Positions 11,110 through 20,099 of a DNA stretch of 64,000 nt are shown here, piece by piece. Every line of letters begins with the position of its first letter. The first letter of the stretch is position 1. Origin of the DNA: Ancylostoma caninum (Eukaryota; Nematoda; Chromadorea; Rhabditida; Ancylostomatidae). The DNA lies in NCBI GenBank assembly GCA_037903475.1, contig JBAJFG010000423.1:310001-374000 (forward strand), given 5' to 3'. The position numbers were made by a program, and so were the translations under genes. Below the pieces are notes generated by a model. That model searched no databases and was not told the DNA's origin. It worked only from the letters and a program-made list of their open reading frames with translations.

Positions 11110-11849
11110 TGTAGTTGATTTTAAATAAAGATGTAGTTGGTTTTGAGAAGGATCGATTCATTAAGCACATTTTATTCGTAAATATGGACAAAGAAAAAAA
11201 GAAAAATCATTCAAAGCATTTCTAACAAGAAATGATTTAGAGAGATATGTACGACCCGGCCAAATTTGGGTCTCCTTCGAGAGGAATGTAATCCTGAGCA
11301 TATACAGTAGCGAGCAAAAAGATTGCAACTTTTAGTTTTTCGTCTACAACTTCTTTCAAAGCAGAGCATGAAGGCTCAAAATTCTAAAAGAATTGTAGAT
11401 ACTCATGCGAGATAGGGAGAAGTTAAAACCTCCTCACCCCGCCGATTCTATGTTTTCTAAGAAATTTTTTTTCTCGCAGAGGTCGAAATCTGTAATTTGG
11501 CACCACGCGCAAAGTCTTTTAAAATATCGCCTATTGTTGGGATCGGGCTACAAATTGATTGCTTACATAAGAATCAACTCGTATTTGTTGGGAAATGTGC
11601 ATGTGGTGCCTATTGGCTGACATTTGCGAAGACTATGTGAAGTTAGTTCAACAGTGATGCTTTATGGATGTTTTTGCCTCTCTAGCACCCTCTATCAGCT
11701 TTGTTTCAAAGGAGTAAATGCTGCTAATGGTTCTAATCGTTTAGCTACAGGTGCTAGAATTTGACACATTCCATTGCTTTTTCGGAATTTAGAAATATCC
11801 CTGCTAATTGCAACGCAACCAATTGTGCACATCACGGAAAATAAGTTTT
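11110..11849. other. Non-coding flank left of the Penelope-like cluster
   Basis: A 20-bp duplication (AAATAAAGATGTAGTTG twice, 11102-11140) follows the Harbinger remnant. The rest shows no recognisable gene or RNA. Confidence 0.35.
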
Positions 11850-12509
11850 GATTCTCAACTGCTACGCCACACAGGTTGTTATATGAGCACCTTTATTGGC
11901 CTTACGTTTCAAACAATGCGTCGTCTTCAGAGGCCTGAAAGTGGTTCAAGTTTACGCAAACTTGTAACTTATCCGATCAAACACCTCCTCTCCCAGTGCT
12001 TTCAACTCGTGTTAGCGAGATCACTGTGAGATCCTCAGTATACGATGACACCTACCAGGTGCTCCACGAATCTTGCGGAGATGGTGTTCCGCTCCGATAA
12101 TGGTGCTTCTTATGACAGACCGCTGTTGGTGAGCTAGTGCGGGTCACTGGGCCGTACTGGTCAGCCATAAGTGATCTACAGAAATCTTATAGCTCACATA
12201 ATGATAGGAAAGGCATAAGGTCACCAGTAATCGCCAAGTGCTCATTCCTGCTATTCATTTTAGGGGTCCGCTCACAGATCCAGAACGCCTCGAGGGCTTT
12301 TCTGGCAGATGTTTGTTGTTCGTGTGCCAGAATAGTACACCTTATGTTAAAGTCTTCTCCACCGTGATCTTCCTTTATATGTTTTCCTAAAGGTGTTATC
12401 AGGCTCTCCCGTTTTTTGCTAGCAAGATGTTCATTCACGCGCACGCACAGCGGTCTACCAGTCTCTCCAATATACTTCGCATGGCAAGTTAAGCATTCAA
12501 TTTCGTATA
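11850..12509 (-). mobile_element. Inverted, 5'-truncated Penelope-like element copy
   Basis: Reading on the minus strand, this segment carries the end of the GIY-YIG domain (YEIECLTC, KYIGETGRPLC, VRVNEHLASKK), the complete 3' non-coding region and a hammerhead-like motif. The copy starts abruptly at the codons for VIYEIE (about 12508). It abuts head-to-head the truncated direct copy, with only a few bases of possible microhomology. Opposed truncated copies of this kind are typical of Penelope-like elements. Unlike the adjoining copy, it keeps the 30-bp segment around the stop codon. Confidence 0.85.
11888..11943 (-). ncRNA. Hammerhead-ribozyme-like motif (inverted copy)
   Basis: On the minus strand the order is CACTTT, CA, GGCCT, CTGAAGA, a 13-nt hairpin, GAAACGTA, AGGCC, AATA, AAGGTG. 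It is the same arrangement as at 13588-13643, with one base change in loop II (CGACGCATTGTTT). Confidence 0.5.
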
Positions 12510-13688
12510 TGACCCACGCAACGGTTGGCTCCCATATCTCAATACACAGCTGAAACTGTCGAATGGTATGTTTCACGTCAAATGGTATCGCAAGGACAGC
12601 TCAAAAAACATCATTGTGCACGCCTCTTCATCACACCCAGCAGCCGTGAAACGTGCTGTTGTTCGCAATATGCTCAGAACGGCAGTCGGTGTCTGCAGTG
12701 GTGAAGAAGAGCGCCAACAATCTCTGGAACAAGTCTCCAATATATTACACGATAACGGTTATAAGGCAAGAACAAGAAGATCGAAGAAGATACGCACCGC
12801 TCCTCCGAGAGAATCGCGTAGCACTAAGCTTTCATTATGCCTCCTCTTTATTTCCGACAAGATAAGCGCGAAAATCAGGCAATGTCTAATTCGAGCCCAA
12901 CTCCACGATGATGTTGTCTTAGTCAACATCCCTAACGATAACATCAAACGTCAGTTGGTCCGAAACAGAATCTACGACAGTGCCTGTGCTTCAGAAAACT
13001 GTGTTATTTGTCCTTATGGCAAATCAGGGGATTGTGCCAAAATGGGAGTCATATACGAAATTGAATGCTTAACTTGCCATGCGAAGTATATTGGAGAGAC
13101 TGGTAGACCGCTGTGCGTGCGCGTGAATGAACATCTTGCTAGCAAAAAACGGGAGAGCCTGATAACACCTTTAGGAAAACATAGAAAGGAAGATCACGGT
13201 GGAGAAGACTTTAACATAAGGTGTACTATTCTGGCACACGAACAACAAACATCTGCCAGAAAAGCCCTCGAGGCGTTCTGGATCTGTGAACGGACCCCTA
13301 AAATGAATAGCAGGAATGAGCACTTGGCGATTACTAGTGACCTTATGCCTTTCCTATCATTATGTGCTGACCAGTACGGCCCAGTGACCCGCACTAGCTC
13401 ACCAACAGCGGTCTGTCATAAGAAGCACCATTATCGGAGCGGAACACCATCTCCGCAAGATTCGTGGAGCACCTGGTAGGTGTCATCGTATACTGAGGAT
13501 CTCACAGTGATCTCGCTAACACGAGTTGAAAGCACTGGGAGAGGAGGTGTTTGATCGGATAAGTTACAAGTTTGCGTAAACTTGAACCACTTTCAGGCCT
13601 CTGAAGACGACGTATTGTTTGAAACGTAAGGCCAATAAAGGTGCTCATATAACAACCTGTGTGGCGTAGCAGTTGAGAATCATTATAG
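12510..13688 (+). mobile_element. Direct, 5'-truncated Penelope-like element copy
   Basis: The copy begins within the reverse-transcriptase thumb coding region (PRNGWLPYLNTQL; compare 15530) and runs through the linker, GIY-YIG domain and 3' region into the next full unit. Relative to the full units it lacks 30 bp just after the codons for PFLSLC, which removes the stop codon and lets the frame run on to 13479. The open frame from 12568 is thus a fragment with an artefactual tail, not an independent gene. Confidence 0.85.
13588..13643 (+). ncRNA. Hammerhead-ribozyme-like motif, type I layout
   Basis: Stem I would be CACTTT/AAGGTG (13588-13593 with 13638-13643) plus GGCCT/AGGCC (13596-13600 with 13629-13633), separated by an internal loop CA/AATA. 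The core CTGAAGA (13601-13607) fits CUGANGA. Helix II (13608-13620) is weak: three pairs and a C-U mismatch next to the core. GAAACGTA (13621-13628) fits GAA, then A15.1...U16.1 with a minimal helix III and a GUA cleavage triplet. Predicted cleavage is after A13628. Hammerheads with very short helix III are known from Penelope-like element terminal repeats. Activity is inferred, and the weak helix II is the main doubt. Confidence 0.55.
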
Positions 13689-13697
13689 AGCCAAAGC

Positions 13698-16388
13698 ATG
13701 CCCAGGTTTCAAGATAAGAGAACATGGAACTTACTTCATGATGTACCGCCAAATCTGTTCTCTCTGGTGCGCGAAGCTTTATCGCTTCGACAGAAAGTGG
13801 TTGTCATCAAACAAACCTTGATCTTCCTCAAACGATGCAGAACAGCTGACATGATTCCAAGCTTCATCAGGAATAAGAAACTGGGCGCAACATGCAATAT
13901 GCCCGAAGATCATCCTAAGATACGAGGCCTCCATCGCTCTATCCTTAGCGTTGTGATCAAAAACAAAGAGCATATGTTGTACTCTAGTTTATTGAAATGT
14001 AAAGCAAAAGAAGAAGCTTGCCGGCGGTTCCTGCCTGAGCAGAGTTGGAGGAGGATTGAGGGTGGATCAAGGAAAATTTGTGATTCTGTTCGGTCTAACA
14101 CTAAGTTTTCACTTTGTGCAAAGTTCGACAGACTTTTAGTTAGATCTCAAGTGAGCAGTCCAAATGTTAGAGATGACCAACCAGCAAAACACGAATCAGT
14201 AAATACGACCGCTAAGTTTGATACGTTCAAGAATAATAGGATGGAAAGGGTTACTGTAATCGGAAATGTTCAGATCTCTGCTAATGCGCGGGAATTCCTA
14301 AGCCTCGGTCCCTCATTTGCACCAGCGCAGAATATCTCTGCCACGACATTCCGCAAAGTTGTAGGAGGCTTACACAGATTACGAGACCAGCTCAGAATAA
14401 GACTTGCGCACAAAACTCAGGCTCACCCCTCTAACCCTGTTAGTAGAAGACCACTGCCTCCTATTCCATTCCCGTGTCCTTTTTATAAGGAACCTACACC
14501 GTGTCTAGAAGCAGATGTTAAGTTTCGAATACTCTCGTCAGGTGTGTTTTCGTTGTTGAACGAAAGCAGGAGAACATCCCAACCTAACTTAACATATAGA
14601 CAACAACAAGGATTCAGGGAGGTACGAGAACAAGTTGCAAATGGAAACATCCGCCTGTCTGTTAGCGACAAAGGTGGAGAGTTTGTAGTGATGCCACAAA
14701 CACTTGACCGGGCCATTCCCGAACACCATTTAAGTGATTCAACCCTTTACAAGCGCACTACGGAAAAGGAATTTCTTTCGCAGTGCAAAAGGCTGAATCA
14801 CGTTTGGCTAACGGTTGGCAAAGCTGCAGGCCTGAATGACAAGTTTCTGAGCAGGCTCAAGCTAGAGACCCCAATCTGCCCCGTTTTTTACAGCTTGATC
14901 AAAACCCATAAGTTGTCCGGAGATGCCTGGCAATCCATGTTACCTGAGACGTACAAAATTCGACCGATCATCAGCTGTGTAAACGGACCAACTGACCGAA
15001 TATCCTGGTTTTTGAACAAAATAGTGAGCCAGTTGTTGACCAAAATACCTTCCCATTTGGCAAACACAGCTCAATTCCTTGAACGACTGCGCAATACTAA
15101 CGTCAGTCAAAGTTGCGTTATGGAATCATTTGATGTAACGTCTCTGTATACCAACGTCACAAACACTGCTGCTCTTCAAGCATTGTCTGAAATGCTTGAG
15201 CTGCATTGCCGAACTATAGAGATGTACGGAATGAGTCGACAACAGGTTATGACGCTAGTAAAGGAATGTATTAGCTGCAATATCTTCAAATGGTCAGGAA
15301 CCTACTACTCTCAACAACGAGGTCTCGCAATGGGACAGAGGCTTGCACCAGTGCTGGCTATCTGCTTCATGAGCAAAATCGAGCAGCCTGTCCTCTCACG
15401 ATTTCCAATCATGTACTGCCGATACATCGATGACTGTTGCATTGTGACTTCAACGCAATCCGAAATGGATGAATGCTTCAGAGTCCTCAATCAACAGTCG
15501 CAGTACATAATTCTAACTAGAGAGACCCCACGCAACGGTTGGCTCCCATATCTCAATACACAGCTGAAACTGTCGAATGGTATGTTTCACGTCAAATGGT
15601 ATCGCAAGGACAGCTCAAAAAACATCATTGTGCACGCCTCTTCAGCACACCCAGCAGCCGTGAAACGTGCTGTTGTTCGCAATATGCTCAGAACGGCAGT
15701 CGGTGTCTGCAGTGGTGAAGAAGAGCGCCAACAATCTCTGGAACAAGTCTCCAATATATTACACGATAACGGTTATAAGGCAAGAACAAGAAGATCGAAG
15801 AAGATACGCACCGCTCCTCCGAGAGAATCGCGTAGCACTAAGCTCTCATTATGCCTCCCCTTTATTTCCGACAGGATAAGCGCGAAAATCAGGCAATGTC
15901 TAATTCGAGCCCAACTCCACGATGATGTTGTCTTAGTCAACATCCCTAACGATAACATCAAACGTCAGTTGGTCCGAAACAGAATCTACGACAGGGCCTG
16001 TGCTTCAGAAAACTGTGTTATTTGTCCTTATGGCAAATCAGGGGATTGTGCCAAGATGGGAGTCATATACGAAATTGAATGCTTAACTTGCCATGCGAAG
16101 TATATTGGAGAGACTGGTAGACCGCTATGCGTGCGCGTGAATGAACATCTTGCTAGCAAAAAACGGGAGAGCCTGATAACACCTTTAGGAAAACATAGAA
16201 AGGAAGATCACGGTGGAGAAGACTTTAACATAAGGTGTACTATTCTGGCGCACGAACAACAAACATCTGCCAGAAAAGCCCTCGAGGCGTTCTGGATCTG
16301 TGAACGGACCCCTAAAATGAATAGCAGGAATGAGCACTTGGCGATTACTAGTGACCTTATGCCTTTCCTATCATTATGTGAGCTATAA
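13698..16388 (+). CDS. Penelope-like reverse transcriptase with GIY-YIG endonuclease, copy A
   Basis: This 896-aa polyprotein primes and performs target-primed reverse transcription of the element. The N-terminal basic region (about 1-300) is followed by the RT domain. Visible RT motifs include SDKGGEFVVMPQ (about 330), KIRPIISCVNGP, SFDVTSLYTNV with catalytic Asp at about residue 479, GLAMGQRLAPVLA, and YIDDC with the catalytic Asp pair near 578. A Cys-rich linker follows (CASENCVICPYGKSGDC, about 768-784). The C-terminal GIY-YIG nuclease shows IYEIEC (about 790), KYIGETGR (about 801) and VRVNEHL. No stop or frameshift interrupts it, so it may be functional. The ATG at 13698 lies 9 bp inside the unit boundary. 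Length and domain order fit the EN-containing Penelope group. Confidence 0.92.
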   Translation: MPRFQDKRTWNLLHDVPPNLFSLVREALSLRQKVVVIKQTLIFLKRCRTADMIPSFIRNKKLGATCNMPEDHPKIRGLHRSILSVVIKNKEHMLYSSLLKCKAKEEACRRFLPEQSWRRIEGGSRKICDSVRSNTKFSLCAKFDRLLVRSQVSSPNVRDDQPAKHESVNTTAKFDTFKNNRMERVTVIGNVQISANAREFLSLGPSFAPAQNISATTFRKVVGGLHRLRDQLRIRLAHKTQAHPSNPVSRRPLPPIPFPCPFYKEPTPCLEADVKFRILSSGVFSLLNESRRTSQPNLTYRQQQGFREVREQVANGNIRLSVSDKGGEFVVMPQTLDRAIPEHHLSDSTLYKRTTEKEFLSQCKRLNHVWLTVGKAAGLNDKFLSRLKLETPICPVFYSLIKTHKLSGDAWQSMLPETYKIRPIISCVNGPTDRISWFLNKIVSQLLTKIPSHLANTAQFLERLRNTNVSQSCVMESFDVTSLYTNVTNTAALQALSEMLELHCRTIEMYGMSRQQVMTLVKECISCNIFKWSGTYYSQQRGLAMGQRLAPVLAICFMSKIEQPVLSRFPIMYCRYIDDCCIVTSTQSEMDECFRVLNQQSQYIILTRETPRNGWLPYLNTQLKLSNGMFHVKWYRKDSSKNIIVHASSAHPAAVKRAVVRNMLRTAVGVCSGEEERQQSLEQVSNILHDNGYKARTRRSKKIRTAPPRESRSTKLSLCLPFISDRISAKIRQCLIRAQLHDDVVLVNIPNDNIKRQLVRNRIYDRACASENCVICPYGKSGDCAKMGVIYEIECLTCHAKYIGETGRPLCVRVNEHLASKKRESLITPLGKHRKEDHGGEDFNIRCTILAHEQQTSARKALEAFWICERTPKMNSRNEHLAITSDLMPFLSLCEL

Positions 16389-16631
16389 GATTTCTGTAGA
16401 TCACTTATGGCTGACCAGTACGGCCCAGTGACCCGCACTAGCTCACCAACAGCGGTCTGTCATAAGAAGCACCATTATCGGAGCGGAACACCATCTCCGC
16501 AAGATTCGTGGAGCACCTGGTAGGTGTCATCGTATACTGAGGATCTCACAGTGATCTCGCTAACACGAGTTGAAAGCACTGGGAGAGGAGGTGTTTGATC
16601 GGATAAGTTACAAGTTTGCGTAAACTTGAAC

Positions 16632-16687
16632 CACTTTCAGGCCTCTGAAGACGACGTATTGTTTGAAACGTAAGGCCAATAAAGGTG
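16632..16687 (+). ncRNA. Hammerhead-ribozyme-like motif at the A/B junction
   Basis: Same sequence and folding as 13588-13643, exactly 3044 bp downstream. Cleavage would be predicted after A16672. Its position upstream of the next ORF would let a tandem transcript be cut into unit-length RNAs. Confidence 0.55.
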
Positions 16688-16741
16688 CTCATATAACAAC
16701 CTGTGTGGCGTAGCAGTTGAGAATCATTATAGAGCCAAAGC

Positions 16742-19432
16742 ATGCCCAGGTTTCAAGATAAGAGAACATGGAACTTACTTCATGATGTACCGCCAAATCT
16801 GTTCTCTCTGGTGCGCGAAGCTTTATCGCTTCGACAGAAAGTGGTTGTCATCAAACAAACCTTGATCTTCCTCAAACGATGCAGAACAGCTGACATGATT
16901 CCAAGCTTCATCAGGAATAAGAAACTGGGCGCAACATGCAATATGCCCGAAGATCATCCTAAGATACGAGGCCTCCATCGCTCTATCCTTAGCGTTGTGA
17001 TCAAAAACAAAGAGCATATGTTGTACTCTAGTTTATTGAAATGTAAAGCAAAAGAAGAAGCTTGCCGGCGGTTCCTGCCTGAGCAGAGTTGGAGGAGGAT
17101 TGAGGGTGGATCAAGGAAAATTTGTGATTCTGTTCGGTCTAACACTAAGTTTTCACTTTGTGCAAAGTTCGACAGACTTTTAGTTAGATCTCAAGTGAGC
17201 AGTCCAAATGTTAGAGATGACCAACCAGCAAAACACGAATCAGTAAATACGACCGCTAAGTTTGATACGTTCAAGAATAATAGGATGGAAAGGGTTACTG
17301 TAATCGGAAATGTTCAGATCTCTGCTAATGCGCGGGAATTCCTAAGCCTCGGTCCCTCATTTGCACCAGCGCAGAATATCTCTGCCACGACATTCCGCAA
17401 AGTTGTAGGAGGCTTACACAGATTACGAGACCAGCTCAGAATAAGACTTGCGCACAAAACTCAGGCTCACCCCTCTAACCCTGTTAGTAGAAGACCACTG
17501 CCTCCTATTCCATTCCCGTGTCCTTTTTATAAGGAACCTACACCGTGTCTAGAAGCAGATGTTAAGTTTCGAATACTCTCGTCAGGTGTGTTTTCGTTGT
17601 TGAACGAAAGCAGGAGAACATCCCAACCTAACTTAACATATAGACAACAACAAGGATTCAGGGAGGTACGAGAACAAGTTGCAAATGGAAACATCCGCCT
17701 GTCTGTTAGCGACAAAGGTGGAGAGTTTGTAGTGATGCCACAAACACTTGACCGGGCCATTACCGAACACCATTTAAGTGATTCAACCCTTTACAAGCGC
17801 ACTACGGAAAAGGAATTTCTTTCGCAGTGCAAAAGGCTGAATCACGTTTGGCTAACGGTTGGCAAAGCTGCAGGCCTGAATGACAAGTTTCTGAGCAGGC
17901 TCAAGCTAGAGACCCCAATCTGCCCCGTTTTTTACAGCTTGATCAAAACCCATAAGTTGTCCGGAGATGCCTGGCAATCCATGTTACCTGAGACGTACAA
18001 AATTCGACCGATCATCAGCTGTGTAAACGGACCAACTGACCGAATATCCTGGTTTTTGAACAAAATAGTGAGCCAGTTGTTGACCAAAATACCTTCCCAT
18101 TTGGCAAACACAGCTCAATTCCTTGAACGACTGCGCAATACTAACGTCAGTCAAAGTTGCGTTATGGAATCATTTGATGTAACGTCTCTGTATACCAACG
18201 TCACAAACACTGCTGCTCTTCAAGCATTGTCTGAAATGCTTGAGCTGCATTGCCGAACTATAGAGATGTACGGAATGAGTCGACAACAGGTTATGACGCT
18301 AGTAAAGGAATGTATTAGCTGCAATATCTTCAAATGGTCAGGAACCTACTACTCTCAACAACGAGGTCTCGCAATGGGACAGAGGCTTGCACCAGTGCTG
18401 GCTATCTGCTTCATGAGCAAAATCGAGCAGCCTGTCCTCTCACGATTTCCAATCATGTACTGCCGATACATCGATGACTGTTGCATTGTGACTTCAACGC
18501 AATCCGAAATGGATGAATGCTTCAGAGTCCTCAATCAACAGTCGCAGTACATAATTCTAACTAGAGAGACCCCACGCAACGGTTGGCTCCCATATCTCAA
18601 TACACAGCTGAAACTGTCGAATGGTATGTTTCACGTCAAATGGTATCGCAAGGACAGCTCAAAAAACATCATTGTGCACGCCTCTTCAGCACACCCAGCA
18701 GCCGTGAAACGTGCTGTTGTTCGCAATATGCTCAGAACGGCAGTCGGTGTCTGCAGTGGTGAAGAAGAGCGCCAACAATCTCTGGAACAAGTCTCCAATA
18801 TATTACACGATAACGGTTATAAGGCAAGAACAAGAAGATCGAAGAAGATACGCACCGCTCCTCCGAGAGAATCGCGTAGCACTAAGCTTTCATTATGCCT
18901 CCCCTTTATTTCCGACAAGATAAGCGCGAAAATCAGGCAATGTCTAATTCGAGCCCAACTCCACGATGATGTTGTCTTAGTCAACATCCCTAACGATAAC
19001 ATCAAACGTCAGTTGGTCCGAAACAGAATCTACGACAGGGCCTGTGCTTCAGAAAACTGTGTTATTTGTCCTTATGGCAAATCAGGGGATTGTGCCAAGA
19101 TGGGAGTCATATACGAAATTGAATGCTTAACTTGCCATGCGAAGTATATTGGAGAGACTGGTAGACCGCTATGCGTGCGCGTGAATGAACATCTTGCTAG
19201 CAAAAAACGGGAGAGCCTGATAACACCTTTAGGAAAACATAGAAAGGAAGATCACGGTGGAGAAGACTTTAACATAAGGTGTACTATTCTGGCACACGAA
19301 CAACAAACATCTGCCAGAAAAGCCCTCGAGGCGTTCTGGATCTGTGAACGGACCCCTAAAATGAATAGCAGGAATGAGCACTTGGCGATTACTAGTGACC
19401 TTATGCCTTTCCTATCATTATGTGAGCTATAA
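16742..19432 (+). CDS. Penelope-like reverse transcriptase with GIY-YIG endonuclease, copy B
   Basis: This 896-aa ORF is almost identical to copy A, with at least two amino-acid differences: ITEHH against IPEHH near residue 341, and SDKISAK against SDRISAK near residue 727. All RT catalytic residues (SFDVTSLYTNV, YIDDC), the Cys-rich linker and the GIY-YIG motifs are present. The stop lies after PFLSLCEL, in the 30-bp segment missing from the truncated copy upstream. Two intact ORFs side by side argue for recent activity. Confidence 0.92.
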   Translation: MPRFQDKRTWNLLHDVPPNLFSLVREALSLRQKVVVIKQTLIFLKRCRTADMIPSFIRNKKLGATCNMPEDHPKIRGLHRSILSVVIKNKEHMLYSSLLKCKAKEEACRRFLPEQSWRRIEGGSRKICDSVRSNTKFSLCAKFDRLLVRSQVSSPNVRDDQPAKHESVNTTAKFDTFKNNRMERVTVIGNVQISANAREFLSLGPSFAPAQNISATTFRKVVGGLHRLRDQLRIRLAHKTQAHPSNPVSRRPLPPIPFPCPFYKEPTPCLEADVKFRILSSGVFSLLNESRRTSQPNLTYRQQQGFREVREQVANGNIRLSVSDKGGEFVVMPQTLDRAITEHHLSDSTLYKRTTEKEFLSQCKRLNHVWLTVGKAAGLNDKFLSRLKLETPICPVFYSLIKTHKLSGDAWQSMLPETYKIRPIISCVNGPTDRISWFLNKIVSQLLTKIPSHLANTAQFLERLRNTNVSQSCVMESFDVTSLYTNVTNTAALQALSEMLELHCRTIEMYGMSRQQVMTLVKECISCNIFKWSGTYYSQQRGLAMGQRLAPVLAICFMSKIEQPVLSRFPIMYCRYIDDCCIVTSTQSEMDECFRVLNQQSQYIILTRETPRNGWLPYLNTQLKLSNGMFHVKWYRKDSSKNIIVHASSAHPAAVKRAVVRNMLRTAVGVCSGEEERQQSLEQVSNILHDNGYKARTRRSKKIRTAPPRESRSTKLSLCLPFISDKISAKIRQCLIRAQLHDDVVLVNIPNDNIKRQLVRNRIYDRACASENCVICPYGKSGDCAKMGVIYEIECLTCHAKYIGETGRPLCVRVNEHLASKKRESLITPLGKHRKEDHGGEDFNIRCTILAHEQQTSARKALEAFWICERTPKMNSRNEHLAITSDLMPFLSLCEL

Positions 19433-19675
19433 GATTTCTGTAGATCACTTATGGCTGACCAGTACGGCCCAGTGACCCGCACTAGCTCACCAACAGCGGT
19501 CTGTCATAAGAAGCACCATTATCGGAGCGGAACACCATCTCCGCAAGATTCGTGGAGCACCTGGTAGGTGTCATCGTATACTGAGGATCTCACAGTGATC
19601 TCGCTAACACGAGTTGAAAGCACTGGGAGAGGAGGTGTTTGATCGGATAAGTTACAAGTTTGCGTAAACTTGAAC

Positions 19676-19731
19676 CACTTTCAGGCCTCTGAAGACGACG
19701 TATTGTTTGAAACGTAAGGCCAATAAAGGTG
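19676..19731 (+). ncRNA. Hammerhead-ribozyme-like motif at the cluster's right end
   Basis: Third direct copy of the motif, identical to those at 13588 and 16632, inside the terminal 3' non-coding region of unit B. It would release the 3' end of unit B from read-through RNA. Confidence 0.55.
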
Positions 19732-19776
19732 CTCATATAACAACCTGTGTGGCGTAGCAGTTGAGAATCATTATAG

Positions 19777-20099
19777 AACTGTATATAGCCTTTGACTGGG
19801 TCCGCAATTGCACCAATGTTTACTTCGTGATGGATGCCATATACATACATACAGTCCTTGTCGAAAAGATAGACGGATTGCGCTTGCGGTTTCATAGCGT
19901 TGCTGCAACGAGATCGTGGCGGGACCTAATGGACCCTCTCACCTAGAGCATGCTCTCTCCGCATCCGTCGTCAAGGTCCCGGCGCGGTTCTATAGCTACG
20001 GAATCCGTCTAACTTTTTGAGAAGGACTATACATAGAGTGGTTGTACCATGCTATTTTTATCTGTCATTATTCCACTAAATATTTTTGTTGTATGGCAG
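19777..20099. other. Flank between the Penelope cluster and the next gene's exons
   Basis: Contains part of a dispersed repeat shared with 9600-9720 (CCTTGTCGAAAAGATAGAC) and short ATACATAC repeats at 19841-19852. Probably intron or intergenic. Confidence 0.4.

Larger units (their letters stand above)
13689..16732 (+). mobile_element. Penelope-like retroelement, full unit A
   Basis: This is a 3044-bp unit repeated in tandem with unit B. It contains one long ORF and a 3' non-coding region of about 344 bp that includes the hammerhead-like motif. The unit junction reads ...GAATCATTATAG then AGCCAAAGCATGCCC. The head-to-tail arrangement makes the 3' non-coding region behave as a pseudo-LTR. Near-identity to unit B points to recent insertion or recent tandem formation. 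Confidence 0.85.
16733..19776 (+). mobile_element. Penelope-like retroelement, full unit B
   Basis: This is the second full 3044-bp unit, differing from unit A at only a few bases (for example ACC for CCC near 17761 and AAG for AGG near 18917). It ends in GAATCATTATAG at about 19776, where unrelated sequence begins. No convincing target duplication with the left edge at 11850 is visible. Confidence 0.85.

Noticed and set aside
12568..13479. A separate 303-aa GIY-YIG gene
   Set aside because: It is the 5'-truncated Penelope copy. Its extra C-terminal tail arises only from the 30-bp deletion that removes the stop codon.
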